Source: Streptomyces prunicolor NBRC 13075 (GTDB lineage Bacteria; Actinomycetota; Actinomycetes; Streptomycetales; Streptomycetaceae). From it: DNA of 64,000 nt. Each line of letters starts with the position of its first letter. Position 1 is the stretch's first letter. Of this stretch, positions 9,011 through 17,395 are shown piece by piece. Under the pieces are notes generated by a model. That model was not told where the DNA came from, ran no database searches, and was given only the letters and a program-made list of their open reading frames with translations. The position numbers and the translations under genes were made by a program. The stretch spans positions 62,001 through 126,000 of the forward strand of contig NZ_BARF01000054.1 of the NCBI RefSeq assembly GCF_000367365.1. Reading direction: 5' to 3'.

Positions 9011-9161
9011 TTCCCGGGTCCTCCTGCCACATCGGGGCACGGACTCCGGGGCCTGTCGAAGACGACAGAATGAAACGAACGGAAGCACCGGGACGACGCC
9101 GGACAGAACCCGCCCACACAGGACGAGCCGATACGGCGGCGCGCTCGAATGCCCGCCCGCC

Positions 9162-9291
9162 GCGCACTGCCTCCCATCCGGACTTTAACCGTCGGTCCAG
9201 GAATTCCACCTGGTCAACCGGCCGCTGAACAACACGGACGGGTCGCGGACTGTAACCGCCGGTTCGGACTTTCACCGACCCCGGAGTGCGC
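9162..9291 (-). promoter_or_regulatory. FMN riboswitch (RFN element) upstream of ribB
   Basis: Read on the minus strand, the P1 stem is formed by GCGCACT (start, near 9291) and AGTGCGC (end, near 9162). Between them lie the conserved blocks GGTCGGTGAAAGTCCG, ACCGGCGGTTACAGTCCGCG and the 3' part CGGTTAAAGTCCGGATG. These match the RFN consensus closely. The element ends about 150 bases before the ribB GTG and should repress the operon when FMN is abundant. Confidence 0.95.
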
Positions 9292-9530
9292 TGCTTCTGG
9301 TACACGGCCAGTGTGCCACGCCCGGCAAGGGTCCATCCAGGTGAAGGGTGTGGGCTGGCTCACAGAGAGTGTCACTGGCCTTCTCAAGCGGGCCCTACCT
9401 GCTGGATCATCTGGTCTAGTCCTTTTCGGATCTCCGGAGGGGACACCCCTGGACCGGTCCGGCGGTGGTGACGACGGCCCTTGCCCACCGCCGGGCCACT
9501 CAGGCCAAGCGCGATCGCGCGCTCGGCCGG
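9292..9530. promoter_or_regulatory. Spacer holding the rib operon promoter; possible DasR-like half palindrome
   Basis: No gene is seen in these 240 bases between the riboswitch and the ROK gene's stop. The rib promoter must lie here. TGGTCTAGTCC at 9412-9422 resembles the DasR operator core TGGTCTAGACCA but is imperfect, so a functional site is only a possibility. Confidence 0.4.
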
Positions 9531-10814
9531 CTATCCGAACAACTCGCCCTGCGCTCCGTCCTGTGCGGTCAGCAGGGCCCCGCGCAGGACGGCGGCGCCG
9601 CCGAGGGCGCTGGGGCGGACCTCCGCGGGCAGGGGTGACATGCGGGTGATCCGTTCGGCCACGCGTACGGCGAGTTCGTCGCCCCCGGCCTGCCCGACCT
9701 CACCGCCGAGGACCACGCACCCGGGGTCCAGCAGCGCGACGACCGACGCGACACCGAGGGCGAGCCGGTCGGCGAGGGTGTCCAGAAAGCGGGCGGCGCG
9801 AGCGTAGTCGGGGGCGGAGGCACCGTCGGGGGTGGCTGCGGCATCCGCGCCTCCGCCGGCACCCGCGTCTCCCCGGGCACCCGCGTCTCCCCGGGCACCC
9901 GGCTCACTCCCGCCCACCCCCGTGACCGCCCACCGCACAACCTCCGCCGCGCTGCCCCCCTCGGCACCCTCGACCCCCAACACCCCGCACTCCCGCGCCA
10001 GTTCAAGCACAGCCCCGGCCCCCGCGAGCGAGTGAAACCCGCCCTCGCAGTCCGTCGCCGAAGGCAGCCCCCGCGTCCCCGGCACCGGCAGGAAGCCGAG
10101 TTCGCCCGCACCCCCGGACGCTCCCCTGCGCAGCGCGCCGTCCAGGACCACCGCCGCGCCGATGCCCATGCCGAGCCAGAGCAGGACGAACGTGTCCCGG
10201 TCGTGGGCCGCGCCGTCGCGTTGCTCGGCCAGGGCCGCGAGGTTGGTCTCGTTCTCGACGACGATGCGGGTGTCCGGGAGGCGTTCGTGGAGGGCGGCGA
10301 CCAGGCGGCGGTGCCAGGCGGGGAGGCCGCTGGTGTCGCGGAGTTCGCCGGTGGTCGGGTCGATGAGGCCGGGGGCGCCGACGCACACCGTGTGGAGGTG
10401 TTCCGCGCCCGCCTCCTTCGCCGCGCGTTCCACGAGGGCGACGGCCTGTTCGACCGCCGGGCCCGTGCCCGAGTCGTCGTCGATCGGTACGGACGCCTCG
10501 GCCAGCACCCGGCCGACCAGGTCGGAGACGAGCACGGAGACGCCCTCCAGCCGGACGTCCAGCGCGGCCAGGTAGGCACGATCGGCGACGATGCCGTACA
10601 ACCGGGCGTTCGGGCCGCGCCGTTGCTCCCCGGATTCGCCGACCATCTCGATCAGTCCGGAGGCCGTGAGGCGTTCGACGAGGTCGGCGACGGTCGGCCG
10701 GGAGAGTCCGGTGAGCTGCTTCAACTGCCCTGCCGTCAGCGGGCCTTCCTGCTGAAGCAGTCGCAGGGCGAGCCGGTCATTGATGGCCCGGGCGGTGCTC
10801 GGGGATGCGGGCAT
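9531..10814 (-). CDS. ROK-family transcriptional regulator
   Basis: A 427-residue repressor-type ROK protein. The N-terminal winged helix is at residues 8-65 (LTAGQLKQLTGLSRPTVADL). The sugar-kinase-like domain follows, with LDVRLEGVSVLVSDLVG, the ENETNLAALAEQ segment and GIGAAVVLDGALRRGASG. The usual ROK zinc cluster of several cysteines is weak here (only TDCEGGFHS). A low-complexity insert of GARGDAG repeats lies at about residues 311-330 and is probably a surface loop. It is divergent from the MFS gene, and the palindrome at 10869-10891 between them is a likely operator. The ligand is unknown, probably a sugar or sugar phosphate. Confidence 0.88.
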   Translation of the reverse strand: MPASPSTARAINDRLALRLLQQEGPLTAGQLKQLTGLSRPTVADLVERLTASGLIEMVGESGEQRRGPNARLYGIVADRAYLAALDVRLEGVSVLVSDLVGRVLAEASVPIDDDSGTGPAVEQAVALVERAAKEAGAEHLHTVCVGAPGLIDPTTGELRDTSGLPAWHRRLVAALHERLPDTRIVVENETNLAALAEQRDGAAHDRDTFVLLWLGMGIGAAVVLDGALRRGASGGAGELGFLPVPGTRGLPSATDCEGGFHSLAGAGAVLELARECGVLGVEGAEGGSAAEVVRWAVTGVGGSEPGARGDAGARGDAGAGGGADAAATPDGASAPDYARAARFLDTLADRLALGVASVVALLDPGCVVLGGEVGQAGGDELAVRVAERITRMSPLPAEVRPSALGGAAVLRGALLTAQDGAQGELFG

Positions 10815-10868
10815 GCCGGGAATCCTCCCAGATCGAGGGGGTGCATCGGGCGGCCGGTATTTCGCTAT

Positions 10869-10891
10869 CTATCAGGCAGGGTTCCTGATAG
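10869..10891. promoter_or_regulatory. Perfect palindrome, candidate ROK operator
   Basis: CTATCAGG, a 7-base spacer, then CCTGATAG. It lies 55 bases upstream of the ROK start and 84 bases upstream of the MFS start, inside the divergent promoter region, so one site could control both genes. Confidence 0.6.
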
Positions 10892-10974
10892 TTTACCCGG
10901 CGCGAGCGGGACGAGAACACGCGAGCAGGGATTTTGACGGCGGCGGGGACGTGACCAGCAGGAGGGGCCGGACA

Positions 10975-12186
10975 ATGAGTGAAGTGGTCTACGACCGACG
11001 TGAGGTGAAGCGCGCCCGGTACGCCGTGGCGGCCGTCTTCGCGGTGCACGGCGCGGTCACCGGCTCGTTCGCGACCCGGGTGCCGTGGATCCAGGAGCAC
11101 GCGCACGTCGCCGCGGGCTGGCTCGGATTCGCCCTCGCCTTCGGGGCGTTCGGTGCCTCCTGCTCGATGCCGCTGGCCGGCTGGATCACCCATCGCTTCG
11201 GCAGTCGTACGGCCCTGCGCGGACTGATCGCGCTCTGGACGACGGCCCTGATCCTCCCGTCCCTCGCGCCGAACCTCATCACCCTCTGCCTGGCGATGTT
11301 CACGTACGGCGCGAGCGCGGGCATGGCCGACGTCGCCATGAACGCGCTCGGCGTCGAGATCGAGCGGCTGCTCGGCAAGTCGATCCTCTCCGGGCTGCAC
11401 GGCATGTGGAGCGCGGGCGCCCTGATCGGTTCGGCGGGCGGCACCCTCGCCGCGCACCTCGGCTCGGACGCGCGCGTGCACCACCTCATCGCGGCTGCCG
11501 TCCTGACCGTGCTCGGCGTGACCGCCTGCCACTGGGTGCTCGACATTCCCCCGGGCGTGGAAGAGGAAGCGCCGCCCCGGTTCACGCTGCCGCCGAAGTC
11601 CGCGCTGCTCATCGGTGCGGTGGGTTTCTGCGCGGTGTTCGCGGAGGGGGCGAGCCTGGACTGGTCGGCGGTGTTCCTGAAGGACCAGTTGGGTACGTCG
11701 GCCGGGCTCGCGGCGGCCTCGACGACCGGCTTCATGCTGACGATGGCGGTGGCCCGGATGGTGGGCGACGGGGTGGTGAACCGCTTCGGTTCGGTGCGTA
11801 CGGTCCGCGCGGGCGGGGTGCTGTCCGTGTTCGGCGGGCTGCTGATCGTCCTCGCGGAGAACCCCGCGCTGACGATGATCGGCTTCGCGCTGCTCGGTCT
11901 GGGCATCGCCGTGGTCGTCCCGCTGTGCTTCGCGGCGGCGGGCCGCAGCGGCCCCAACCCGAGCCAGGCCATCGCGGGCGTCGCGACGATCACCTACACC
12001 TCGGGGCTTGTCGCGCCGAGCCTGATCGGCGGGGTCGCGCAGGCGACGAGCCTGGTCGTGTCGTTCTGCCTGGTCACGGTGTTGGCGGGCGGGCTCGTGG
12101 TCTTCGCGGGCGTGCTCCGCGCCGGGGACCGGGACCGCCCGAAGGTCAGTCCGCCGAGCGCAGCAGTGTCCGGCCCACGGCCCTGA
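10975..12186 (+). CDS. Major facilitator superfamily transporter (YbjJ-like)
   Basis: A 403-residue membrane protein with about twelve hydrophobic helices, starting VAAVFAVHGAVTGSFATRVP. An MFS loop motif lies after the second helix (AGWITHRFGSRTAL), and a second-half equivalent reads RMVGDGVVNRFGS. The overall sequence resembles the YbjJ-type group of putative sugar or metabolite exporters. The ATG at 10975 has a strong site (GGAGGGG, eight bases away); the upstream open extension crosses the palindrome and is not coding. Its 3' end overlaps the convergent thioesterase gene by 41 bases. Divergence from a ROK regulator hints at a carbohydrate-linked substrate, which is inference. Confidence 0.87.
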   Translation: MSEVVYDRREVKRARYAVAAVFAVHGAVTGSFATRVPWIQEHAHVAAGWLGFALAFGAFGASCSMPLAGWITHRFGSRTALRGLIALWTTALILPSLAPNLITLCLAMFTYGASAGMADVAMNALGVEIERLLGKSILSGLHGMWSAGALIGSAGGTLAAHLGSDARVHHLIAAAVLTVLGVTACHWVLDIPPGVEEEAPPRFTLPPKSALLIGAVGFCAVFAEGASLDWSAVFLKDQLGTSAGLAAASTTGFMLTMAVARMVGDGVVNRFGSVRTVRAGGVLSVFGGLLIVLAENPALTMIGFALLGLGIAVVVPLCFAAAGRSGPNPSQAIAGVATITYTSGLVAPSLIGGVAQATSLVVSFCLVTVLAGGLVVFAGVLRAGDRDRPKVSPPSAAVSGPRP

Positions 12187-12604
12187 GCGCCTCGCTCCAG
12201 GGCGCGGGGCGCAACGTCCCCGCGTCCAGCCGGACCAGCACCCGGGTACCGGTCGCGTACGTCACCGAGCCGTCCGCCGAGCAGAACCGGAAACCGTAGG
12301 TCAGGCCGGTGTTCCCCAGCCGGTCGAGCCAGAGGTGGACGCCGTAGTCGCCCGGCTTCGTGACCGGCGCCTCGTAGCTGATCAGCAGTTCCTTCACCAC
12401 GTTGCAGGCATCGCCCGCGCTCGCCCAGTCGCCGTCGAAGCGGACCCCGTGCTCCTGCCACAGCTCGGTCCACGCCCGCTCGACGAGGAGCGGGTAGCGG
12501 GCGTTGTGCAGCATGCCGAGCGCGTCGAGGTCGTCGAAGTGGACGGTGACCGGTATGAGCCGGCCGTGCGACAGGGCAATGGCGGACGGGGATTCGACGG
12601 TCAC
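12146..12604 (-). CDS. Acyl-CoA thioesterase of the hotdog fold
   Basis: A 152-residue 4-hydroxybenzoyl-CoA-thioesterase-like protein. The hotdog signature HFDDLDALGMLHNARYPLLV, with the catalytic Asp in the D-x-x-G-x-x-x-N context, is near residues 22-41. The core strand ending LLISYEAPV and the motif YATGTRVLVRLD follow. The physiological acyl substrate cannot be read from the sequence. The gene is convergent with the MFS gene and overlaps it by 41 bases, so its last 13 codons are read antisense to the MFS tail. Confidence 0.88.
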   Translation of the reverse strand: MTVESPSAIALSHGRLIPVTVHFDDLDALGMLHNARYPLLVERAWTELWQEHGVRFDGDWASAGDACNVVKELLISYEAPVTKPGDYGVHLWLDRLGNTGLTYGFRFCSADGSVTYATGTRVLVRLDAGTLRPAPWSEALRAVGRTLLRSAD

Positions 12605-12749
12605 GGCGGGGCTCCCGAGCGGTGCTGGTGGGGCGGTGGAGACTGTGGGGACCGCCCCATTCTAAGCGACCGCTCAGGAGCCCCTGCCGGGAAGGCCCTG
12701 CTCAGGCGGGCCTACGGGAGGCCCAAGGGAAGGGTCTACGGGGGGCCGG

Positions 12750-14015
12750 TCATCCGGCGATCGAGTCCAGCTGCTCGGCCGCCGGACGCAGCGCCCACAG
12801 GTCGCCGCCGGGCGGCGCCTCCAGCTTCGGTACGGCGGCCTTGGCGCGGGCGTCGCCCGCATCGGCAGCCGCGTGGACGACGTCGCTCGCCGCGTACCGG
12901 TAGAACTCCAGCTCCGGATGCGACCACGCGGCGGCGCCGGTCGCGGCCGGCAGCAGATAGTCCACCGCCTTCAACAGGCCCTGCCCGTCCGGGCCTTGAT
13001 AGCTCCACAGGTCCACGCCGACATGCCGGCCGATGGCCGCGAGCCGGGTGTACGCGACCAGGTCGAAGGTCGAGTAGTGCCAACTCCGGGTCCGCGCGAG
13101 CTCCTGCGGCTGGCTGCCGTCGCCCGCGATCTGCGGGTCGATGCGCTTGGCGCGCGCGTCCAGCACGGTCCGCCTGGCCAGCGCCTTGTCGCCGGTCGCG
13201 TAGGCGAGGGCGGCCACCTGCATGTCGTAGAAGGTGCCGTGGTTGTTGGCGGCGGCGCCCTCCTCCTTGCCGAAGGCGCTGTTCTTCAGCCAGTCGAGGA
13301 AGTCGGAGTTCCAACTGGCCATCGCCGTACGGTCGTTCCGCGTCCAGCCGGGGGCGCCGGTGCCGAGGATCGCGAGGGCGTCGACGACGCTGGTGTACGA
13401 CTGGGAGAAGTCGATGACGCCGATGGCGCGGCCGTCGTACTTGCACGGGATGAACTGGGCGTGGTTCAGGTTGGGGTTCATCCGCGTGGCCGGGTCGAGG
13501 AACCAGGTGCGCAGGACCTGGTCGGCCTTGTGCGCGTAGCGCTTCTCGCCGGTGTAGTACCAGGCGAGCGCGAGGTCGTACGTCGAGTCGAAGACCTTCT
13601 CGACGTCCTGGCGGTCGGTGCCCGTGTCGACCTCGGGGTTGCGCTGACCGTCGCGCTGGACGTACGGGCAGCCCCAGGGGTTGGCGGCGGTCGGGGTGGT
13701 CGTGGGCCACCAGTAGGGGGCCTGGCTCAGGTAGTCGTGAACATCGCCGCCGGGGGCGGGTTTCGGCTTGTCGACGACCGTCCAGGGGCCCTGGTGCAGC
13801 CAGTTGTCGGCGCGGGTCGTCAACTGCTTGACCGCGCGGCGGAGTTGGGGGTCACCGCGGTCCAGGCGGAGCTTGGTCTGCTGGAGGCGGGCGCCGTCGA
13901 GGACGGCGGTGTTGGGGGCGGCCGGCGCCGAGTGCGCAGCGGCCGAGGGGACGCACACGGCTGTCAGCGTGGCCACGGCCGCGAGAAGGACGCCGAGGCG
14001 GGGTCTGGCACTCAT
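12750..14015 (-). CDS. Secreted alginate lyase family protein (PL5-like)
   Basis: A 421-residue protein with a signal peptide (MSARPRLGVLLAAVATLTAV, cleavage near AAAHSAP) and an (alpha/alpha) toroid lyase domain. Family motifs are visible: SQAPYWWP, the active-site NNHGTFYDMQ and the RSWHYSTFDL tyrosine segment. It should act outside the cell on a uronate polysaccharide, but PL5-like relatives in actinomycetes are poorly characterised and the substrate is uncertain. The ATG at 14015 follows a GGAG seven bases away. The palindrome TGAACGTTGTTCA at 14038-14050 lies just upstream. Confidence 0.85.
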   Translation of the reverse strand: MSARPRLGVLLAAVATLTAVCVPSAAAHSAPAAPNTAVLDGARLQQTKLRLDRGDPQLRRAVKQLTTRADNWLHQGPWTVVDKPKPAPGGDVHDYLSQAPYWWPTTTPTAANPWGCPYVQRDGQRNPEVDTGTDRQDVEKVFDSTYDLALAWYYTGEKRYAHKADQVLRTWFLDPATRMNPNLNHAQFIPCKYDGRAIGVIDFSQSYTSVVDALAILGTGAPGWTRNDRTAMASWNSDFLDWLKNSAFGKEEGAAANNHGTFYDMQVAALAYATGDKALARRTVLDARAKRIDPQIAGDGSQPQELARTRSWHYSTFDLVAYTRLAAIGRHVGVDLWSYQGPDGQGLLKAVDYLLPAATGAAAWSHPELEFYRYAASDVVHAAADAGDARAKAAVPKLEAPPGGDLWALRPAAEQLDSIAG

Positions 14016-14037
14016 GCACCAACTCCAATCATGGATG

Positions 14038-14050
14038 TGAACGTTGTTCA
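14038..14050. promoter_or_regulatory. Short palindrome before the alginate lyase gene
   Basis: TGAAC-GTT-GTTCA lies 23 bases upstream of the start codon, a position suited to a repressor site. It is short, so chance is not excluded. Confidence 0.35.
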
Positions 14051-14192
14051 TGAATGGAACTGTGCGAGCGTAGAACCACCAGGTACCCGTGACAATGGTC
14101 CGGACCGGATTCATGGACGCGGATAGCGAGCCCCCGCAGTGGAGCGCGGCGTCCAGCGCGGCGCGGCGCGGCGCCACGGCGGTGCTGCCCAG

Positions 14193-14227
14193 TTTTCGCG
14201 TCGGCGCACAGTTCTTTGCCTTGGACG
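14193..14227. repeat. 35-base element A, shared with 17396-17430
   Basis: Thirty of 35 bases match the element at 17396-17430, including the continuous core GTCGGCGCACAGT. It lies about 180-210 bases upstream of the alginate lyase start and 65-100 upstream of the flavin reductase start. Confidence 0.6.
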
Positions 14228-14293
14228 TGATGTCCGGCCTGAACCACCGAGACGACGGCACCGCACCTCGCGGGCATCTGATATATCGCTGGT

Positions 14294-14905
14294 ATGCGCA
14301 CTGAATACAACCCGGCCCAGCTTGAGCCCTTCGCGGTTTACCGTCTGCTCACGTCGACTGTCGTTCCGCGCCCCATCGCCTGGGTCTCGACGGTCTCCGC
14401 CGACGGCGTCGACAATCTCGCTCCCCACTCCTTCTTCACCGTCTCGTCGGTCGCGCCGCCCATCGTGCAGTTCACCTCGGTCGGCCGTAAGGACTCGCTG
14501 CGCAATGTCGAGGCCACCGGACAGTTCGTCGTCAACCTCGCCCCGGAACCGCTCATCGACGAGGTGAACAAGACCGCGACGGAATTCCCGGAAGGCGTGA
14601 GCGAATTCGACGCCGTGGGGGTCGAGCGCGAGGCCGGCGCGCGGGTGAAGGCACCGCGCGTCGCCCGCTCCCCCGTGGCGCTGGAGTGCGAACTCCACAG
14701 CACCCTTCTGCTGGGTAATTCCACTGTGGTCTTCGGACGGGTGATACACATCGCGATCGACGAAACCGTTCTGGAGAACGGCCATCCGGAAGCCACTCGG
14801 CTACGCCCGCTGGCCCGCCTGGGCAAAGACGAGTGGAGCACCCTCGGCGAGGTTCTCGACCTGCGTCGCATTCGGTACACCGACTGGCCCGAATCGAACC
14901 GATAG
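14294..14905 (+). CDS. Flavin reductase family protein
   Basis: A 203-residue FMN-binding split-barrel protein of the DIM6/NTAB type. Motifs include VYRLLTSTVVPRPIAWVSTV at the N-terminus, the FMN-binding NLAPHSFFTVSSVAPP region and ATGQFVVNLA. Family members bind FMN and reduce it, or act as flavin-dependent oxidoreductases; the partner monooxygenase is not evident nearby. No ribosome-binding site precedes the ATG. A TATATC hexamer at 14282-14287 sits six bases before it, which suggests a leaderless transcript. Confidence 0.88.
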   Translation: MRTEYNPAQLEPFAVYRLLTSTVVPRPIAWVSTVSADGVDNLAPHSFFTVSSVAPPIVQFTSVGRKDSLRNVEATGQFVVNLAPEPLIDEVNKTATEFPEGVSEFDAVGVEREAGARVKAPRVARSPVALECELHSTLLLGNSTVVFGRVIHIAIDETVLENGHPEATRLRPLARLGKDEWSTLGEVLDLRRIRYTDWPESNR

Positions 14906-15016
14906 GCCCTTTTCCTCTCATGGAATTGGCCGTTCCCACGATTTCGATCGGACCAGTACGGCGGTGTGCTGGTCCGCCGGACTCCCGCGTACCGAGGCTT
15001 GTCCCGTAAGTGATCT
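14906..15016. other. Spacer between flavin reductase and IS remnant
   Basis: No gene, hairpin or repeat is recognised here. The IS remnant's last codon lies at its right border. Confidence 0.4.
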
Positions 15017-15543
15017 TCAAGCGGATGGGGACACGGTCGTCGGGGTGCGCATCCATCCAGCGAGGGTGAGGTTGTGCAGGCGGGCAACGCGGAGGATGGC
15101 ATGGTGGACCCCCTCTCCTTTGAGCCGGCGGTCGCGGAGGATCTTCCAGGTCTTCATACGGGCGAAGACGTGCTCCACTCGGGCACGAACCTGCTTGTGA
15201 AGCGATTGCGTTCCTCCTTCCAGGACGGGAGCTCTTCCCCCTGGCGCCGACGGTGTGGAATGACCGGACCGGTGGCCTGATGGGCGGTGGAGTACCGATA
15301 GTTCTTCGACTGCTCGGCAACTGTGTGGTCGCGGGTGGGCACCAGCGTGCCATCCACGATGAGCACGGTGTTCTTACCGAACCGCTTCCGCCGCTGGAGC
15401 GCGAGCATCGGCCCGAGGTGGTCAATGATCCGGTCCGCGGACGACTTGGAGATCCCGAACACCGGGGCAAGCTGCCGCATCGTCAAGTTCGTGCGCCAGT
15501 ACGCCGTGACCAGCAAGATGCGGTACTCGGATGCGGTACTCAA
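15017..15543 (-). pseudogene. Decayed IS5-type DDE transposase
   Basis: The N-terminal part (15543 to about 15200) encodes a helix-turn-helix region (LTMRQLAPVFGISKSSADRI) and the catalytic start VLIVDGTLVPTRDHTVAEQ. It then jumps from YSTAHQ directly to GPVIPHRRR, so the roughly 50 residues that normally lie between, including the second catalytic Asp region, are deleted. Near 15200 the frame shifts; in another frame the typical C-terminus continues (RARVEHVFARMKTWKILRD, then LHNLTLAGW) to a stop at 15017. It cannot make active transposase. No clear terminal inverted repeats were found. Confidence 0.85.
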
Positions 15544-15755
15544 GCGACAGGCTCCACGGGCGACCGCGGTGCAGATCGATGGCCTGCTCGTGCCGAATCA
15601 CGGCCACCGACTTGCTAAAGCCACCCGGGCCCGGTCCGCTGAAGGGGGCTGTCCAAGACGGCGCCGACGCCGTGACCACACCAGCCACACCATGATCGTT
15701 CCACCCCGGGAGGAGGCCGAACGAGTGCCTTCCGCGCAAGAGGCGGCGCCCAACG
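15544..15755. other. Spacer upstream of the IS remnant
   Basis: About 210 bases with no recognised gene. Base use here and in the following gene is less GC-biased than in the flanking core genes, which fits an acquired segment. Confidence 0.35.
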
Positions 15756-16448
15756 GTGCTGTGCCTACTGACGCGTCCAGTCCAGAATGCTGTCGTGGCC
15801 GAAGATGAACAGAGCAGCATAGAACCGCGTTCATTCCTGACGTGCACAACGGAGGTTGCTCAGCTGCTGGGTGTCGAAGACGTCGCCATGAAGCCAGACA
15901 ACCGGCATGCCCGCCACCTCGCACATGCGGTGCGTAAGCCGCTGCTCGAACGTGCCTTTCTGCCCGAGGAGTTGTTCGCCCCGTTGATGGCGGCAGCCGT
16001 GTACGACCCAGACCCCAGCTTCTGCCGCTGGTTCGTCGAACCGGCGGTCTACGCGTTCGGACGGCGCCGTGTGATGGCAGCAATGGTCGACTACCTACGG
16101 ATCGGCACGGATGCTGAGCGAGGGGGTGCCGTGCGGGCCTGGTACTGCGCCCATGTGCCTTTGCGCGAAGATCGGTCCCCAGCGTACGAACCCGGCGGGG
16201 TACGTGATTCCGCTCTGGACGAGTCACAGGACATCAAGGACGCCTGGCTGGAAGCCTCCATGCGGGTGTTCGCCGAGGCCACCGATCTGCGGATGCGCCA
16301 CCGCGTCCTGCTGGGCCTGCCTACCTCCCCGGCGGCATATCCGCCACACCTGCACGAACTATTTGAAAGCACACTCGCATCCGCCGAGGCCCATCCCGAC
16401 CACCACATCCGTCGCTGGGCCGCCGCAGCAGACCACGACGCAGTCTGA
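15756..16448 (+). CDS. Hypothetical protein beside the IS remnant
   Basis: I do not recognise this protein. It is mostly helical (SFCRWFVEPAVYAFGRRRVM, AVRAWYCAHVPLR, DAWLEASMRVFAEATDLRMR) and could be a HEAT-like helical repeat. There is no signal peptide or membrane segment. The start is uncertain: GTG at 15756 or GTG at 15795, neither with a good ribosome site. Codon use is less GC-rich at third positions than in neighbours, and it adjoins a dead transposase, so horizontal arrival is plausible. It is convergent with the methyltransferase gene, with a 39-base gap. Confidence 0.55.
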   Translation: MLCLLTRPVQNAVVAEDEQSSIEPRSFLTCTTEVAQLLGVEDVAMKPDNRHARHLAHAVRKPLLERAFLPEELFAPLMAAAVYDPDPSFCRWFVEPAVYAFGRRRVMAAMVDYLRIGTDAERGGAVRAWYCAHVPLREDRSPAYEPGGVRDSALDESQDIKDAWLEASMRVFAEATDLRMRHRVLLGLPTSPAAYPPHLHELFESTLASAEAHPDHHIRRWAAAADHDAV

Positions 16449-16487
16449 GCCCGACTGTCGCCCCCCCCGGCCGTTACGGGACAGCCC

Positions 16488-17324
16488 TTAATCGAGTCGG
16501 CCCCACGCGGCGACCAGTTCCGACAGGTAGATCGTCGCCTGCGCTTCCTCGCACGCCTGCGACAGGCGGCTGTGCAGCGTCTCGACATCCGCGTCCTGGG
16601 CGTCGGCGACACCGCTGCGTTCGATCAACGGCAGGAGACTGCGCACGGTTTCGGCGACGAGAGACATCGCCACCGAGTCCGCGTCTCCCGTCGGCACGGC
16701 AACGGCGACCGCGGGACGGGCCAGCCCCGCCGATCGCAGCACCTGGGCCAGTTGTTCGCCCATGTCGGGGTTGCTGCCTGCCTCTCGCTGCCCCGCGCAG
16801 ATCCACTCCCGGCAGGTCGTCACCAAGGGCACCTCGGGAATGGCGCGCGCCCGGGAGATATTGATTTCCTGGAACGTCACGAGGCCGCCGGGACGTACCG
16901 ACCTCGTCAGCGCTTTCACGACCGCCACGGGGTCCTGGAGATGCATCAGGATGAGTCGACCCACCAACGCGTCGACAGGCTCCGCGAGTTCGACATCGGG
17001 CAGCACCCGGTGCTCGAACCTGACATTCCCCATCGCGGCCGCGGCGGCATTGTCGCGCGCGGTCTCCAGGACCTCCGGATTCATGTCCACGCCCACGACG
17101 TGGCCCTGCGGGCCGACGATCCGCGCGGCGGCGAGAGACACTCCGCCCGTGCCGCAGCCGACGTCGAGGACACGCATTCCCTCTCGCAGGCCGGCGGCCC
17201 TCAGGAGGTACTCGGTGAACCCTCCGTACAGCGCGTCCTGGACATCCAGCCTGGCCGTCTCCTCGGAAGTCTTTCCCATCGCGTATGTGCTGATCGCTGT
17301 CTCTGACATGCTTCGTTCCGCCAC
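16488..17324 (-). CDS. Class I SAM-dependent methyltransferase
   Basis: A 278-residue Rossmann methyltransferase. Motif I VLDVGCGTGGVSLAAA (the SAM-binding loop) is at about residue 51, the acidic end of strand 2 is VVGVDMNPE, and post-motif segments LILMHLQDPVAVVKAL and VRPGGLVTFQE follow. A C-terminal helical cap (residues 190-278) probably binds the acceptor. The substrate is unknown. It stands alone on the minus strand between an orphan gene and a GH6 gene, with the 35-base element B about 75-105 bases upstream of its start. Confidence 0.87.
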   Translation of the reverse strand: MAERSMSETAISTYAMGKTSEETARLDVQDALYGGFTEYLLRAAGLREGMRVLDVGCGTGGVSLAAARIVGPQGHVVGVDMNPEVLETARDNAAAAAMGNVRFEHRVLPDVELAEPVDALVGRLILMHLQDPVAVVKALTRSVRPGGLVTFQEINISRARAIPEVPLVTTCREWICAGQREAGSNPDMGEQLAQVLRSAGLARPAVAVAVPTGDADSVAMSLVAETVRSLLPLIERSGVADAQDADVETLHSRLSQACEEAQATIYLSELVAAWGRLD

Positions 17325-17395
17325 CGTTCACGAGTACCGGCCGAGACACCCGACGGTGACTCGCGGACGACTCTGCCAAGGCGCGGCCAAGCCGT

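Noticed and set aside
9149..9649. Plus-strand open frame across the FMN riboswitch
   Set aside because: It overlaps the highly conserved RFN element and has no ribosome site or domain.
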